Part shown: one piece after another, positions 1 through 7,719 of the stretch
Position numbering within the stretch: position 1 is the first letter of the stretch
Layout of the letters: the number at the start of each line of letters is the position of its first letter
NCBI GenBank assembly: GCA_964389025.1
Contig: CAYMCQ010000046.1
Span: 1 to 31,854, forward strand
Source of the DNA: CAYMCQ01 sp964389025
Lineage (GTDB): Bacteria; Verrucomicrobiota; Verrucomicrobiia; Limisphaerales; CAYMCQ01
DNA: 31,854 bases
Direction: 5' to 3'
Notes under the pieces: model-generated
The model's input: the letters and a program-made list of their open reading frames with translations, nothing else
Databases searched by the model: none
What the model was told of the DNA's origin: nothing
Translations under genes and position numbers: made by a program

Positions 1-168
1 GCAACCCATTCCGTTTTATCGCCAATATGTGCCAATGTTATTGTTAATAGCTATAGGATGACATTCGCCTTTGACGCTGCGCGTCGCTGTATTGGAAGCG
101 CGGCAGGGCGCGCCGGTGCAAATTACGCAACTCTTGCAAGCGCAGCCCCTGCCAGCGCAATATCAAAC

Positions 169-1155
169 ATGCAGCCCACAAGCGTCTATTCAAAAATCAC
201 AGGCACCGGCTCCTATCTTCCCGACAAGATCGTCACCAATGCCGATCTGGAGAAGATGGTCAATACAACCTCCGCATGGATCCTCGAACGCACCGGCATC
301 GAACGTCGTCACATCGTGGCGCCCGAGCAATCCACGCTCGATATGGTCGAGCACGCGGCGCGGCGCGCATTACAAGCGGCGAAAGTCGCCGCCGAAGAAA
401 TTGATCTCATCGCGTTGGGAACGACGACACCCGCGCAACTTTTTCCGAACACCGCGTGCCTGTTGCAAAAGCGATTGGGAATCGGCGGTCCGCCCGCGAT
501 CCAAGTGGAAGCCGCGTGCACCGGATTTATTTATGCACTGAGCATTGCAGACAAGTTCATCCGCCTCGGCGAAGCGAAGTGCGCACTGGTCATCGGTGCG
601 GAGTGTGTTTCCAAACTCGTCGATTGGACCGATCGCAACACCTGTGTGTTGTTCGGCGACGGAGCGGGTGCGGTGGTCTTAAAGCCATCGCCGGAGCCGG
701 GCATCATCTCGACGCATTTGCATGCGGACGGCGAGTTCTCCGATTTGTTGTTCTATCCGACGGGCGCGTCGTGTCATTACAATCCCACCGTGCCCGACGA
801 TAAACAGCACAGCATGATTATGAAGGGCGCCGAGGTGTTCAAAGTGGCGGTCAACAAACTGAGCAGCGTGGTGGACGAAACTTTGGCGGCGAACGGTTTG
901 GACAAATCGGCCATTGATTGGCTGGTGCCGCACCAGGCAAATTTGCGCATCATCCAAGCCATCGCGAAAAAGCTCGATCTGCCGCCCGAGCGCGTGATCG
1001 TGACTGTGCAAGATCACGGCAACACTTCGACGGCTTCGGTGCCGCTGGCATTGGATACTGGCGTCCGCGATGGACGTATCAAGCGCGGCGATCTGCTGTT
1101 GCTTGAAGCATTTGGCGGGGGGTTGACGTGGGGTTCGGCCTTGGTTCGATATTAA
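169..1155 (+). CDS. fabH: 3-oxoacyl-ACP synthase III (KAS III)
   Basis: Condenses an acyl-CoA starter (classically acetyl-CoA) with malonyl-ACP to begin fatty acid synthesis in the cytoplasm. The 328-residue product has the KAS III triad: Cys117 in EAACTGF, His255 in VPHQANLR and Asn285 in DHGNTSTAS, plus the C-terminal glycine-rich FGGGLTWGSALVRY. An upstream in-frame ATG at 58 would add 37 residues of low-complexity Ala-rich sequence before the family's normal N-terminus (SKITGTGSYLPDKIVTN), so I chose the ATG at 169. No clear Shine-Dalgarno is present at either. The gene stands alone; the next gene is convergent. Homologues making olefins, quinolones or polyketides share the triad, so the housekeeping role is inferred from length and motif fit. 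Confidence 0.93.
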   Translation: MQPTSVYSKITGTGSYLPDKIVTNADLEKMVNTTSAWILERTGIERRHIVAPEQSTLDMVEHAARRALQAAKVAAEEIDLIALGTTTPAQLFPNTACLLQKRLGIGGPPAIQVEAACTGFIYALSIADKFIRLGEAKCALVIGAECVSKLVDWTDRNTCVLFGDGAGAVVLKPSPEPGIISTHLHADGEFSDLLFYPTGASCHYNPTVPDDKQHSMIMKGAEVFKVAVNKLSSVVDETLAANGLDKSAIDWLVPHQANLRIIQAIAKKLDLPPERVIVTVQDHGNTSTASVPLALDTGVRDGRIKRGDLLLLEAFGGGLTWGSALVRY

Positions 1156-1333
1156 TGGTGCTGGTTTATTGAGACACGAATTTCACGGATTGACACGGAT
1201 TGGATCCAAGAATCCGAATTGCAGTTTTCGATTCGTGATAATTCGTGCAATCCGTGTCAGATTCTTTGCGGTCTTTGTGTTCTTTTGCGGCTGACTGACG
1301 GAGAAGGCGGCGGCGCTGGTGCTGGTTTATTGA
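1156..1333. repeat. Intergenic module bounded by 17-bp direct repeats
   Basis: An identical 17-mer (TGGTGCTGGTTTATTGA) lies at 1156-1172 and 1317-1333. Between them is a region of about 9-10 bp iterations (CACGAATTT, CACGGATTGA, CACGGATTGG) followed by their inverted counterparts; TGACACGGATTG at 1191-1202 pairs perfectly with CAATCCGTGTCA at 1248-1259. No T-run follows, so it is not a typical intrinsic terminator. It fills the whole gap between two convergent genes and contains no convincing ORF. The layout resembles a small non-autonomous element with flanking duplication, but 17 bp is long for a target-site duplication. Confidence 0.7.
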
Positions 1334-1355
1334 AGTAGTGGGGCGGATTTTGTTG

Positions 1356-3167
1356 TCACTTCGCAGCCGTCTGTTTTTCGTCGGTGATTTCTTTTCCGGT
1401 CTTTGGATCAACACGGATGTTCAGGGTTTCCGTATCGTCGGTGTAGAAGAAAAACCCCTGCATCATTTCGTTGTGGGTTTGCGGGCCGTTTTTGACGACG
1501 ACCTTGGGGTCGGGGTTGTAGGGATTGAACGGCGAGTTGTCGAAGTGCGAGCTGCATTCGATTTTTGTTCCTTTGGGGAAGCGTTGCGCGCCGCGGTCCC
1601 AGACATAACCCAACTGCCAGTCGAAGCTGTAATTCGGCAGGACGAGCAGCGTCTCGGTTTTCCCATCCGGATAGTGCGCGAAAAACGTGGTGTCCTTGCC
1701 GCGCAGATGCATGTGGCTGAAAAGGCCGATGCCGGTGGCGTCGCACTCGAGTTCCTTTTGCGCCGTGACGGGATAGGCCGGCGCGCCGGGTGGAATCTCA
1801 AACTTGTAGTCGCCAATGATTTTGTAACGGACGCGCTTGTGGATCGGTTCCTTGGCGAAGCGCAGGCCGACGGAAATCTGGTCGGTCTCCTCCTTGCCCG
1901 TCGTCACATAATGAATCTGGTAAACGAGGGACATTCCTTTTGGAATCATCATCGCCAGTCCGGAATCAAGGTTGACAGGAATCCCTCCCGGCACTTTGCC
2001 GGTGATGAAGTTGTGGTTTTCGTCAAAACCCTTGTCGAGCGAGCCGAAAGCGATGTTGGCGTGATGCACTACCTTCGGATTGCTGGGCATGATTTGAACG
2101 CCCTGCACCCATGTGTCGTGCGGGAAAACGTAGGGCAGAATCACGTAGCGGTAATTGATGTAGCCGGTGGCCGGCAACTTTTCCGGTTTCGCAGCCGTGA
2201 TGATCAAGTCTGGCTCGCCAATCAACCATTTGCTGTCAGAAAATACCGGCGGCTTGGGCGCCTTCGAGAGATCGCCGGGTGAGCGGTCGCCGCGCGCCCA
2301 TTGCACGAGGGTGTCGCGCTCCTCCTCGGTGAGGGCGCGTTGATTCATAAATTTGCCGAAGCCGGGATGCGCAAACCACGGCGGCATGCGCTGTTCCTCG
2401 ACGACCTCCGCGATGGCCCTGGCCTTGGCCGAAGCTTTTTCGTAAGAGGTCAGCACGAACGGCGCTTCCGTTCCGGGCCTATGACATTCCACGCAATGTT
2501 TGTTCAGCAACGGCGCAACATCTTTGGCGTAGGTGAGTGATTTGTCCGGCTTGCGAACTTCGGGGAACGTAATGGCGCAACCGTCAACGGCAGTCTCCTT
2601 CACCTTCACCTTGCGTCCGGCCAGCACGTCTTCGATGGCCTCCTTCAAATCTTCCCGATCAACGGACGGCTTCACGCCGCCCAATCGGTATTGATTGTCA
2701 ATGCGACCACGATAACGAATCTTGTGTCCGGCATCGAGCACGACGACTTGCGGCGTGCGGTTGGCACCCAAAGCGCGCGCGCACTCGCCATCCATGTCTT
2801 TCACAAAGGGGAACTCAACGCCATGTTCAATGGCCTGGTAAGCGATTTCCTTGATCGAATCGTCGGAGCCGACGTTGACGGCGATGAATTGAACGCCTTT
2901 GCCGCTGTATTGCGTAGACATCTCCTTGAGTCGCGGCAAGTAACGTTTCACCAGCGGGCAGCCGGTGGTGGTGAATACAATCACGAACGCCTTTGGCTGG
3001 CCGAAGTCATCGAGCGTCCGTGGCAGGTAGCGGATGTCCTTGAACGTGAATTTTTCCGGCTGCGCGCCGATGGGCACTTTCTTTTCCCGGGCTTCAACTT
3101 TTGGCGAAATTGCCGGCACACTCGCCAGGCAAGCCAAAACAACGATTGTCAATTTGCTCAGTTTCAT
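1356..3167 (-). CDS. Exported redoxin / cytochrome c / PHM-like copper monooxygenase fusion protein
   Basis: A 603-residue periplasmic protein in three parts. Residues 1-26 form a signal peptide. About 35-185 is a thioredoxin-fold (AhpC/TSA-redoxin) domain with Cys70 in TTTGCPLVKRY and no CXXC partner. About 212-300 is a small cytochrome c domain with CVECH (Cys225, Cys228, His229) and candidate distal Met261 in RMPPWF. About 310-585 resembles the Cu(II) ascorbate-dependent monooxygenase fold: His368-His369 (VVHHAN), His419 (YQIHYVT), His485/His487 (SHMHLRG) and Met568/569 match the CuH and CuM ligand pattern of peptidylglycine and dopamine monooxygenases. An ATG at 3302 would add 45 non-signal residues; the ATG at 3167 directly precedes the signal peptide. 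Substrate unknown. The gene is divergent from the hydrolase at 3363. Confidence 0.88.
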   Translation of the reverse strand: MKLSKLTIVVLACLASVPAISPKVEAREKKVPIGAQPEKFTFKDIRYLPRTLDDFGQPKAFVIVFTTTGCPLVKRYLPRLKEMSTQYSGKGVQFIAVNVGSDDSIKEIAYQAIEHGVEFPFVKDMDGECARALGANRTPQVVVLDAGHKIRYRGRIDNQYRLGGVKPSVDREDLKEAIEDVLAGRKVKVKETAVDGCAITFPEVRKPDKSLTYAKDVAPLLNKHCVECHRPGTEAPFVLTSYEKASAKARAIAEVVEEQRMPPWFAHPGFGKFMNQRALTEEERDTLVQWARGDRSPGDLSKAPKPPVFSDSKWLIGEPDLIITAAKPEKLPATGYINYRYVILPYVFPHDTWVQGVQIMPSNPKVVHHANIAFGSLDKGFDENHNFITGKVPGGIPVNLDSGLAMMIPKGMSLVYQIHYVTTGKEETDQISVGLRFAKEPIHKRVRYKIIGDYKFEIPPGAPAYPVTAQKELECDATGIGLFSHMHLRGKDTTFFAHYPDGKTETLLVLPNYSFDWQLGYVWDRGAQRFPKGTKIECSSHFDNSPFNPYNPDPKVVVKNGPQTHNEMMQGFFFYTDDTETLNIRVDPKTGKEITDEKQTAAK

Positions 3168-3322
3168 AAGCGACGTCCTGCGCGGAATTTTTCCCGCAAC
3201 TTTATGTTCGGTGACAACCCGCCGGGCAGAGAGGCGAAGCCGCCTTGGCGAACATCCATAGACTATGACGCTCCCGCCCGGCAGGCAATAACAATGCTGC
3301 AAAGAATAATTCGATGGGCAAC

Positions 3323-3351
3323 TTGACAGCGCATGGTTCCTCTCCTATTGA
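3323..3351 (+). promoter_or_regulatory. Candidate sigma-70-like promoter
   Basis: A perfect TTGACA (3323-3328) is followed after 17 bases by TATTGA (3346-3351), a poor -10. It lies 12 bp before the ATG at 3363, so a transcript from here would have almost no leader. Pattern match only. Confidence 0.3.
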
Positions 3352-3362
3352 GTGCGTCCATT

Positions 3363-4526
3363 ATGCACCTCAAAACTACACTGTTCACGGCAGCCTGTCT
3401 GGCTTTGACAGCCGGCCTCGCGGGGTCGGCTGAGGCCGAAACCGATTATCTTTCTCAGCTTGGACCGCTGCCAGTCGGTGTGACGACGACCGTTCTGGTT
3501 GACCACAGCCGCACCGACGCCTTGACTCATGAGCCGCGCACGCTGGTCACGGAAATCTGGTATCCCGCCACCGACGACGCGCGCCATCTGCCTAAAAACA
3601 AATATTCAAATTTTCTTCCCGGTGGCGTCAGCCCCGAGGTCGAAACAGCAATTCAAAAAAACTACAGGGTATCCGTCGCCGAAGTGGACAAGATTTTCTG
3701 GAATCACGCCGTGCGCGACGCGCGGGTGCGCGACGGCAAATTTCCGCTCATTGTTTTTTCCCACGGCAACGGCGGCAACCGGCATCAGAACACGTTCTGG
3801 TGCGATTTTCTTGCGAGTCACGGTTACGTCATCGTCTCCGCCGACCACACCGGCAACACTTCAATGACGATCCTCAATGGCAAAGTAATTCCTTACGACG
3901 GAAAAGGCCGCACCAATTCCGCCGCCGACCGCCCGAAGGACATGAGTTTCCTTCTCGACCAGATGACGCTCTGGAATGGCGGCGCGGACAGTCGTTTCTC
4001 CGGCAAACTCGACCTCGGCGCGGTCTGCGCCTCCGGCATGTCATTCGGCGCGATGACAGCAGTCCGGGTTGCTGACACCGATCCGCGCTTCAAATCAGTG
4101 ATTGCCATGTCTGGCGCGCCGCCGACCCACACGAACCTGACCGTTCCGACGTTGTGGATGCTCGGCACGGAGGACACCACCATTGGCGCCTATGGCAACG
4201 CGCTGATTCGTTCGCATCACGGCAAGCATGTTGGACCGTCCTTTCTACTGGAGATGAAGGACGGCGGGCATTACTCGTTCACCGACATGTTCAAGATCAA
4301 CAAAAACTTCGGCGACGGCGTCGGGCCGGGCAAGCGACGCGAGACCAAGGAGCCGTTTGAGTTCACTTCGATGGAAACCACTTACAAAATCATCAACGCC
4401 TACAGCCTCGCGTTTTTGCAAGTCTACGCCCGAGGCAACCGTGAAGGATTTTCGTTTCTGAAAACAAACCACTGGCCCGAAGAATTGATCTGGAAATTCT
4501 CAGGCGCGGACGGGAAGGAAAAATAG
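3363..4526 (+). CDS. Exported alpha/beta hydrolase (dienelactone hydrolase / PAF-acetylhydrolase-like)
   Basis: A predicted secreted serine hydrolase of 387 residues, likely an esterase or lipase-type enzyme. Signal peptide at 1-25 (MHLKTTLFTAACLALTAG, ending SAEA). The fold is shown by the oxyanion-type VFSHGNGGN around 131-139, the nucleophile elbow GMSFG with Ser227, candidate acid Asp271 (LGTEDTT) and His303 (KDGGHYSF). An ATG at 3333 would add ten residues before the signal peptide; the one at 3363 fits better. It is divergent from the redoxin/cytochrome/copper gene across about 195 bp and ends just before a hairpin terminator. Substrate cannot be read from sequence. Confidence 0.85.
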   Translation: MHLKTTLFTAACLALTAGLAGSAEAETDYLSQLGPLPVGVTTTVLVDHSRTDALTHEPRTLVTEIWYPATDDARHLPKNKYSNFLPGGVSPEVETAIQKNYRVSVAEVDKIFWNHAVRDARVRDGKFPLIVFSHGNGGNRHQNTFWCDFLASHGYVIVSADHTGNTSMTILNGKVIPYDGKGRTNSAADRPKDMSFLLDQMTLWNGGADSRFSGKLDLGAVCASGMSFGAMTAVRVADTDPRFKSVIAMSGAPPTHTNLTVPTLWMLGTEDTTIGAYGNALIRSHHGKHVGPSFLLEMKDGGHYSFTDMFKINKNFGDGVGPGKRRETKEPFEFTSMETTYKIINAYSLAFLQVYARGNREGFSFLKTNHWPEELIWKFSGADGKEK

Positions 4527-4538
4527 GCGCTGGCTTGA

Positions 4539-4566
4539 AGTCTTGAGTTCAAAGCCTTGAGTCTCG
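4539..4566 (+). repeat. Degenerate 7-bp tandem array in a convergent gap
   Basis: Four consecutive heptamers share the pattern AGNCTTG: AGTCTTG, AGTTCAA, AGCCTTG, AGTCTCG. The inverted arm ACTCAAG at 4591-4597 faces them, which creates the terminator hairpin described separately. Same 7-bp architecture as the arrays at 6193, 9823, 16894 and 31634, but different sequence. Confidence 0.6.
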
Positions 4567-4606
4567 TGTCCCCGACTCGCGACACAACAGACTCAAGACT
4601 TTTTTC
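4556..4606 (+). terminator. Intrinsic terminator after the secreted hydrolase
   Basis: CTTGAGTCT (4556-4564) pairs with AGACTCAAG (4589-4597), with an inner GTGTC/GACAC stem (4566-4570 and 4581-4585), followed by a run of six T (ACTTTTTT, to 4606). An alternative longer stem uses AAGTCTTGAGT at 4538-4548 with ACTCAAGACTT at 4591-4601. The T-run is on the + side only, so it should stop the hydrolase transcript before the convergent phosphatase gene. Confidence 0.75.
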
Positions 4607-5318
4607 AGATGAACGTCAGCAAATCCCGGTTGGTCAGATGCGGCACGGAATTGAATGTGACTAGCGAAAATCTTCCGCGTGAAAAAAGGAATTCCGTGCA
4701 AGCGGCGTTGCGGACAATCCAGCTCAACTCCAGAGTTTTCTCATCGTCGAGGTTCAGGGCAAATCCCGTCGCCGCAGCCGTCGGCCCGCCGGACGTGAAG
4801 GCTGCCACATTTTTTTTACTGCCGCCTGTGCCGGTCATTTTTTCGATTCCCCGATTCACCCGGGCGCGAAACTCATGCCACGCCTCCAGATCGGGCAGGC
4901 TCAGTTCACGGCGAACCCACATCCGCGTAATTTTCTGGAAGAGCCGCAGGTAATCGCGCTGGGCCGTGTCGGAATCTTTGCGGAGTTTTTCCTTCATTTC
5001 GCGGATGACGGGATCGCGTTGCATCAAATCCGGCAGCGAACGGCTGAGAACGTCCTGCCCTGAATGCTCGTCCAATTCCGGCAGTTCAACCGGCTCCGGC
5101 CACTTCAATCCGCGTTCATGATACACAGCGGCGACCGCATCCAGTGATTGATGGTGACGCCGTCGCGGGCCGACATAGACATGGTCGAAAATCAATTTCA
5201 GTTCCGTCCAGTGGAGCCCCAACTGACGCGACTGCTCCACGCCTCGCGCTGAAAGCTGATCGTAATCATCGCCGTTGAACGAGGCCTGGCCGTGTCGGAC
5301 AAAAAATAAAAGGCTCAT
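4605..5318 (-). CDS. Histidine phosphatase superfamily protein (phosphoglycerate mutase-like)
   Basis: A 237-residue cytoplasmic protein. The N-terminal LLFFVRHGQAS carries the phospho-accepting His9 in an RHG motif, and DQLSARGVEQSRQLG follows as usual for the branch. The position where most members have the second catalytic His (xSHGG) reads AAFTSGGPTAAATG, with Ser176. I believe a TSGG subgroup exists in which this is normal, so loss of activity is not implied, but the substrate is unknown. An upstream ATG at 5351 lies inside the SDR gene; the ATG at 5318 starts directly at the conserved strand. It begins 10 bases after the SDR stop, so the two are probably one transcript. Confidence 0.82.
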   Translation of the reverse strand: MSLLFFVRHGQASFNGDDYDQLSARGVEQSRQLGLHWTELKLIFDHVYVGPRRRHHQSLDAVAAVYHERGLKWPEPVELPELDEHSGQDVLSRSLPDLMQRDPVIREMKEKLRKDSDTAQRDYLRLFQKITRMWVRRELSLPDLEAWHEFRARVNRGIEKMTGTGGSKKNVAAFTSGGPTAAATGFALNLDDEKTLELSWIVRNAACTEFLFSRGRFSLVTFNSVPHLTNRDLLTFI

Positions 5319-5328
5319 GGTCGCTGCC

Positions 5329-6090
5329 TTACTCCGCCACGATCCCGCCATCCATCACCAGCGAGTGTCCGGTGATGAAGGCCGCCGCATCCGAGAAAAG
5401 ATAAATCACCGCCTGCGCGATTTCCTCGGCCGTTCCCAGCCGCCGCAGCGGGACGCGGGAAATCAACTTCGCTTCGAGATCTGGTATTTGGTCCAACATC
5501 CGGGTCAGCATCGGCGTGCGGGTGTAGGCGGGGCAGATGGCGTTGACGCGGATGCCGACCTTGGCGTAGTCAATCGCCGCGGTCTTGGTCAAGCCGATGA
5601 CGCCATGTTTGCTCGCGGTGTAGGCGGCGTGGCCGGGGAAACCGGTGACGCCTGCAACGGATGACAGGTTGACAATCACACCGCTGCCTTGCTTGACCAT
5701 GACGGGCAGCTCGGACTTCAGACAAAGAAAAACTCCCGTCAGGTTGAGGGCGATGACCTGCTGCCAGACATCTTCCGGGTAATCAGCCGTGCGCGCGCGA
5801 ACACCGTCAATGCCGGCGTTGTTCAGCGCGTAGTCGAGTCGGCCAAAAGCCTTGACGGTTGCCTGGACCATCGCTTCCACCTCGCCCGATTTCGTGACGT
5901 CCGTCTTTACGAAAATCGCCCGCCCGCCCGTCTCGGTGATCGTATGCACCGTGGCCTCGCCCTCGCTCACCATCACGTCAGCCACGACAACCTTGGCACC
6001 TTCCTTCGCCAAGGAAATCGCCGAGACTCTGCCCAAACCGGAAGCGCCACCTGTCACCAAAGCCACCTTGCCTGAAAATTGTTGTGTCAT
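5329..6090 (-). CDS. Short-chain dehydrogenase/reductase (SDR) family oxidoreductase
   Basis: A classical SDR of 253 residues, a cytoplasmic NAD(P)-dependent oxidoreductase. Seen: cofactor motif TGGASGLG at 13-20, NNAG at 90-93, catalytic Ser143/144 with Tyr157 and Lys161 in AAYTASK, and the C-terminal ITGHSLVMDGG typical of 3-oxoacyl-ACP reductase/glucose 1-dehydrogenase-like members. Asp38 after the second beta strand (VVVADV) suggests NAD(H) preference, by the usual rule. It is followed at once by the histidine phosphatase gene. Substrate is not determinable; acyl-CoA or alcohol oxidation would suit the surrounding genes but is guesswork. Confidence 0.9.
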   Translation of the reverse strand: MTQQFSGKVALVTGGASGLGRVSAISLAKEGAKVVVADVMVSEGEATVHTITETGGRAIFVKTDVTKSGEVEAMVQATVKAFGRLDYALNNAGIDGVRARTADYPEDVWQQVIALNLTGVFLCLKSELPVMVKQGSGVIVNLSSVAGVTGFPGHAAYTASKHGVIGLTKTAAIDYAKVGIRVNAICPAYTRTPMLTRMLDQIPDLEAKLISRVPLRRLGTAEEIAQAVIYLFSDAAAFITGHSLVMDGGIVAE

Positions 6091-6192
6091 GATTTAATGA
6101 TTTCTCCGGAGCGTATCCGAATGTTTTCAAAATTCAATTTTTAGAAAAATTTTTTCCGAAAGTTGTTTCGACGAGGCGTGGACCAACCAATA

Positions 6193-6274
6193 AAGGCAAA
6201 AGGAAAAAGTGAAAAGGCAAAAGCTGTGTGAGCCGTGTGAGTTCAGTTTTCATTTTTGCCTTTTACCTTTTACC
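6193..6274. repeat. Degenerate heptamer array with inverted arm
   Basis: Left arm: AAGGCAA, AAGGAAA, AAGTGAA, AAGGCAA at 6193-6220, four uninterrupted 7-bp units. Right arm: TTTTGCC, TTTTACC, TTTTACC at 6254-6274, the approximate reverse complement. About 33 bp separates the arms. It lies between the SDR gene start and the APC permease stop and contains no gene. Confidence 0.65.
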
Positions 6275-6291
6275 TTGAATGACCCCCGTCC

Positions 6292-7692
6292 TCATTCAGC
6301 TTCAACAGCGGCAAAGGGCCAGCGGCGTGTCCATTTTGACCAGATTAAAAAGAAGATTACCCCCAGCAGCAACGTCCCCAAGCCGAAGAGGATTACTTTC
6401 CAGTTCGCCGTTCCGAAGACGAAAAGCCAGCCGACCAACGCCACGAAGCACGGCACGGGATAAAGCCAGATGCGATACGGGCGCTCCATGTTTGGCGCAC
6501 GGCGGCGCAACAGAATCACGGCCACAATCTGCCCCATGAACTGGACGATGATCCGCGTGATGAGCAGCGCGTCAATCACTGTCATCAGCGGCAGAAAACT
6601 GCACACGATGGAGACCAGTCCAATGACCAGCAGCGACACATGCGGAAAGCCTTTTTTCGGATGCAACCGGCCAAAGACCTTGAAGAAATCGCCGTTCTGC
6701 GCCGCCGCATACGGAATGCGCGAGTAACCAAGCATCAACGCAAACACCGAGCCGACTGCCGTCCAAAGCACCATTACGGTGAAAACGCCGGCGACTTTGG
6801 AGCCATAGAGCTTTTCCATGAACATTGAGGCCACCGCATCCGGCGGATCTTTGGCCGGCACGAATTCGCGCCACGGCACCACGCCGATGAGCGAGAGGTT
6901 AATGGTAAAGTAAATCAACGCCACTGTCACGAGGCTGATCATGATCGAGCGTGGGATCACGCGCCCCGGCGTCTTGACTTCTTCGCCGATGTAGCAAACG
7001 TCGTAGTAACCGAGGTAATCGTAGATGCCGACGCGCGAAGCGGCGCCCAGTCCCAACAGAAAACCCCAGGAGAAGTTGAACGCCCCCGGCGGAAAGTCGA
7101 AAGCGATCTTGTGATTAAAGTTCAGCGCGCCGCTGACGATGACCGCGCCGACCGTCAGCATGGTTCCGATCCACAAACTGACCGTGATCTTGCCGATGGT
7201 TGTAATGCGGCGGTAGAGCAACATGACCGTCACTACCGCAACGCCCGCCGCCACGAGTTGAGCCAGCCGAACGTTCTCCGGTTTCCTGAGGGCGGGAAAA
7301 AGATAGCCCATGTATTGCGCGAAGCCGATGCAACCGGAGGCGATTTCCAGCGGTCCGCTTAGAATGAACTGCCAGATGAACAGGAATGCCATCAACCTTC
7401 CGATCTTTGCGCGACCGAACGCCTCGCGCAGATAAAGATAAGAGCCGCCGGAGCCAGGCATCGCCGCACCCAACTCGCTCCAGACCATGCCGTCAGGGAC
7501 AGCAATGAGCAGCGCGACGAACCAACCGAGCATGGACTGCGGCCCACCCAGCGCCGACATCAGCGCCGGAATCGTGATGAACGGCCCGATGCCGATCATG
7601 TTCGACATGTTCAGCGCCGTCGCTTGGAGCAAACCAAAACGGCGCTGCAGGCGGGGAGCTTCCTTCGTGTCGGCGTGAGGTTCCGGGTTCAT
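6292..7692 (-). CDS. APC superfamily amino acid/polyamine permease
   Basis: A 466-residue inner-membrane secondary transporter. It starts with a hydrophilic tail of about 25 residues, then TM1 with the APC signature NMIGIGPFITIP. The strongly hydrophobic stretches that follow fit about 12 membrane helices; the conserved loop region WSELGAAMPGSGGSYLYL (about 70-87) is typical of the amino acid-polyamine-organocation family. Substrate is unknown; no amino acid catabolic gene adjoins it. The start lies 27 bp downstream of the beta-helix gene stop on the same strand, so cotranscription is likely. Confidence 0.9.
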   Translation of the reverse strand: MNPEPHADTKEAPRLQRRFGLLQATALNMSNMIGIGPFITIPALMSALGGPQSMLGWFVALLIAVPDGMVWSELGAAMPGSGGSYLYLREAFGRAKIGRLMAFLFIWQFILSGPLEIASGCIGFAQYMGYLFPALRKPENVRLAQLVAAGVAVVTVMLLYRRITTIGKITVSLWIGTMLTVGAVIVSGALNFNHKIAFDFPPGAFNFSWGFLLGLGAASRVGIYDYLGYYDVCYIGEEVKTPGRVIPRSIMISLVTVALIYFTINLSLIGVVPWREFVPAKDPPDAVASMFMEKLYGSKVAGVFTVMVLWTAVGSVFALMLGYSRIPYAAAQNGDFFKVFGRLHPKKGFPHVSLLVIGLVSIVCSFLPLMTVIDALLITRIIVQFMGQIVAVILLRRRAPNMERPYRIWLYPVPCFVALVGWLFVFGTANWKVILFGLGTLLLGVIFFLIWSKWTRRWPFAAVEAE

Positions 7693-7719
7693 GACAGTCA
7701 GAATTGATGGCGAAGGTCG

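Noticed and set aside
1191..1259. Inverted repeat as a bidirectional terminator between convergent genes
   Set aside because: The stem is far apart (45 bp loop) and no T-run follows on either strand.
1338..2282. Long + strand ORF of 314 codons
   Set aside because: Antisense shadow of the redoxin/cytochrome/copper gene, whose motifs are unmistakable; the + product shows no family features.
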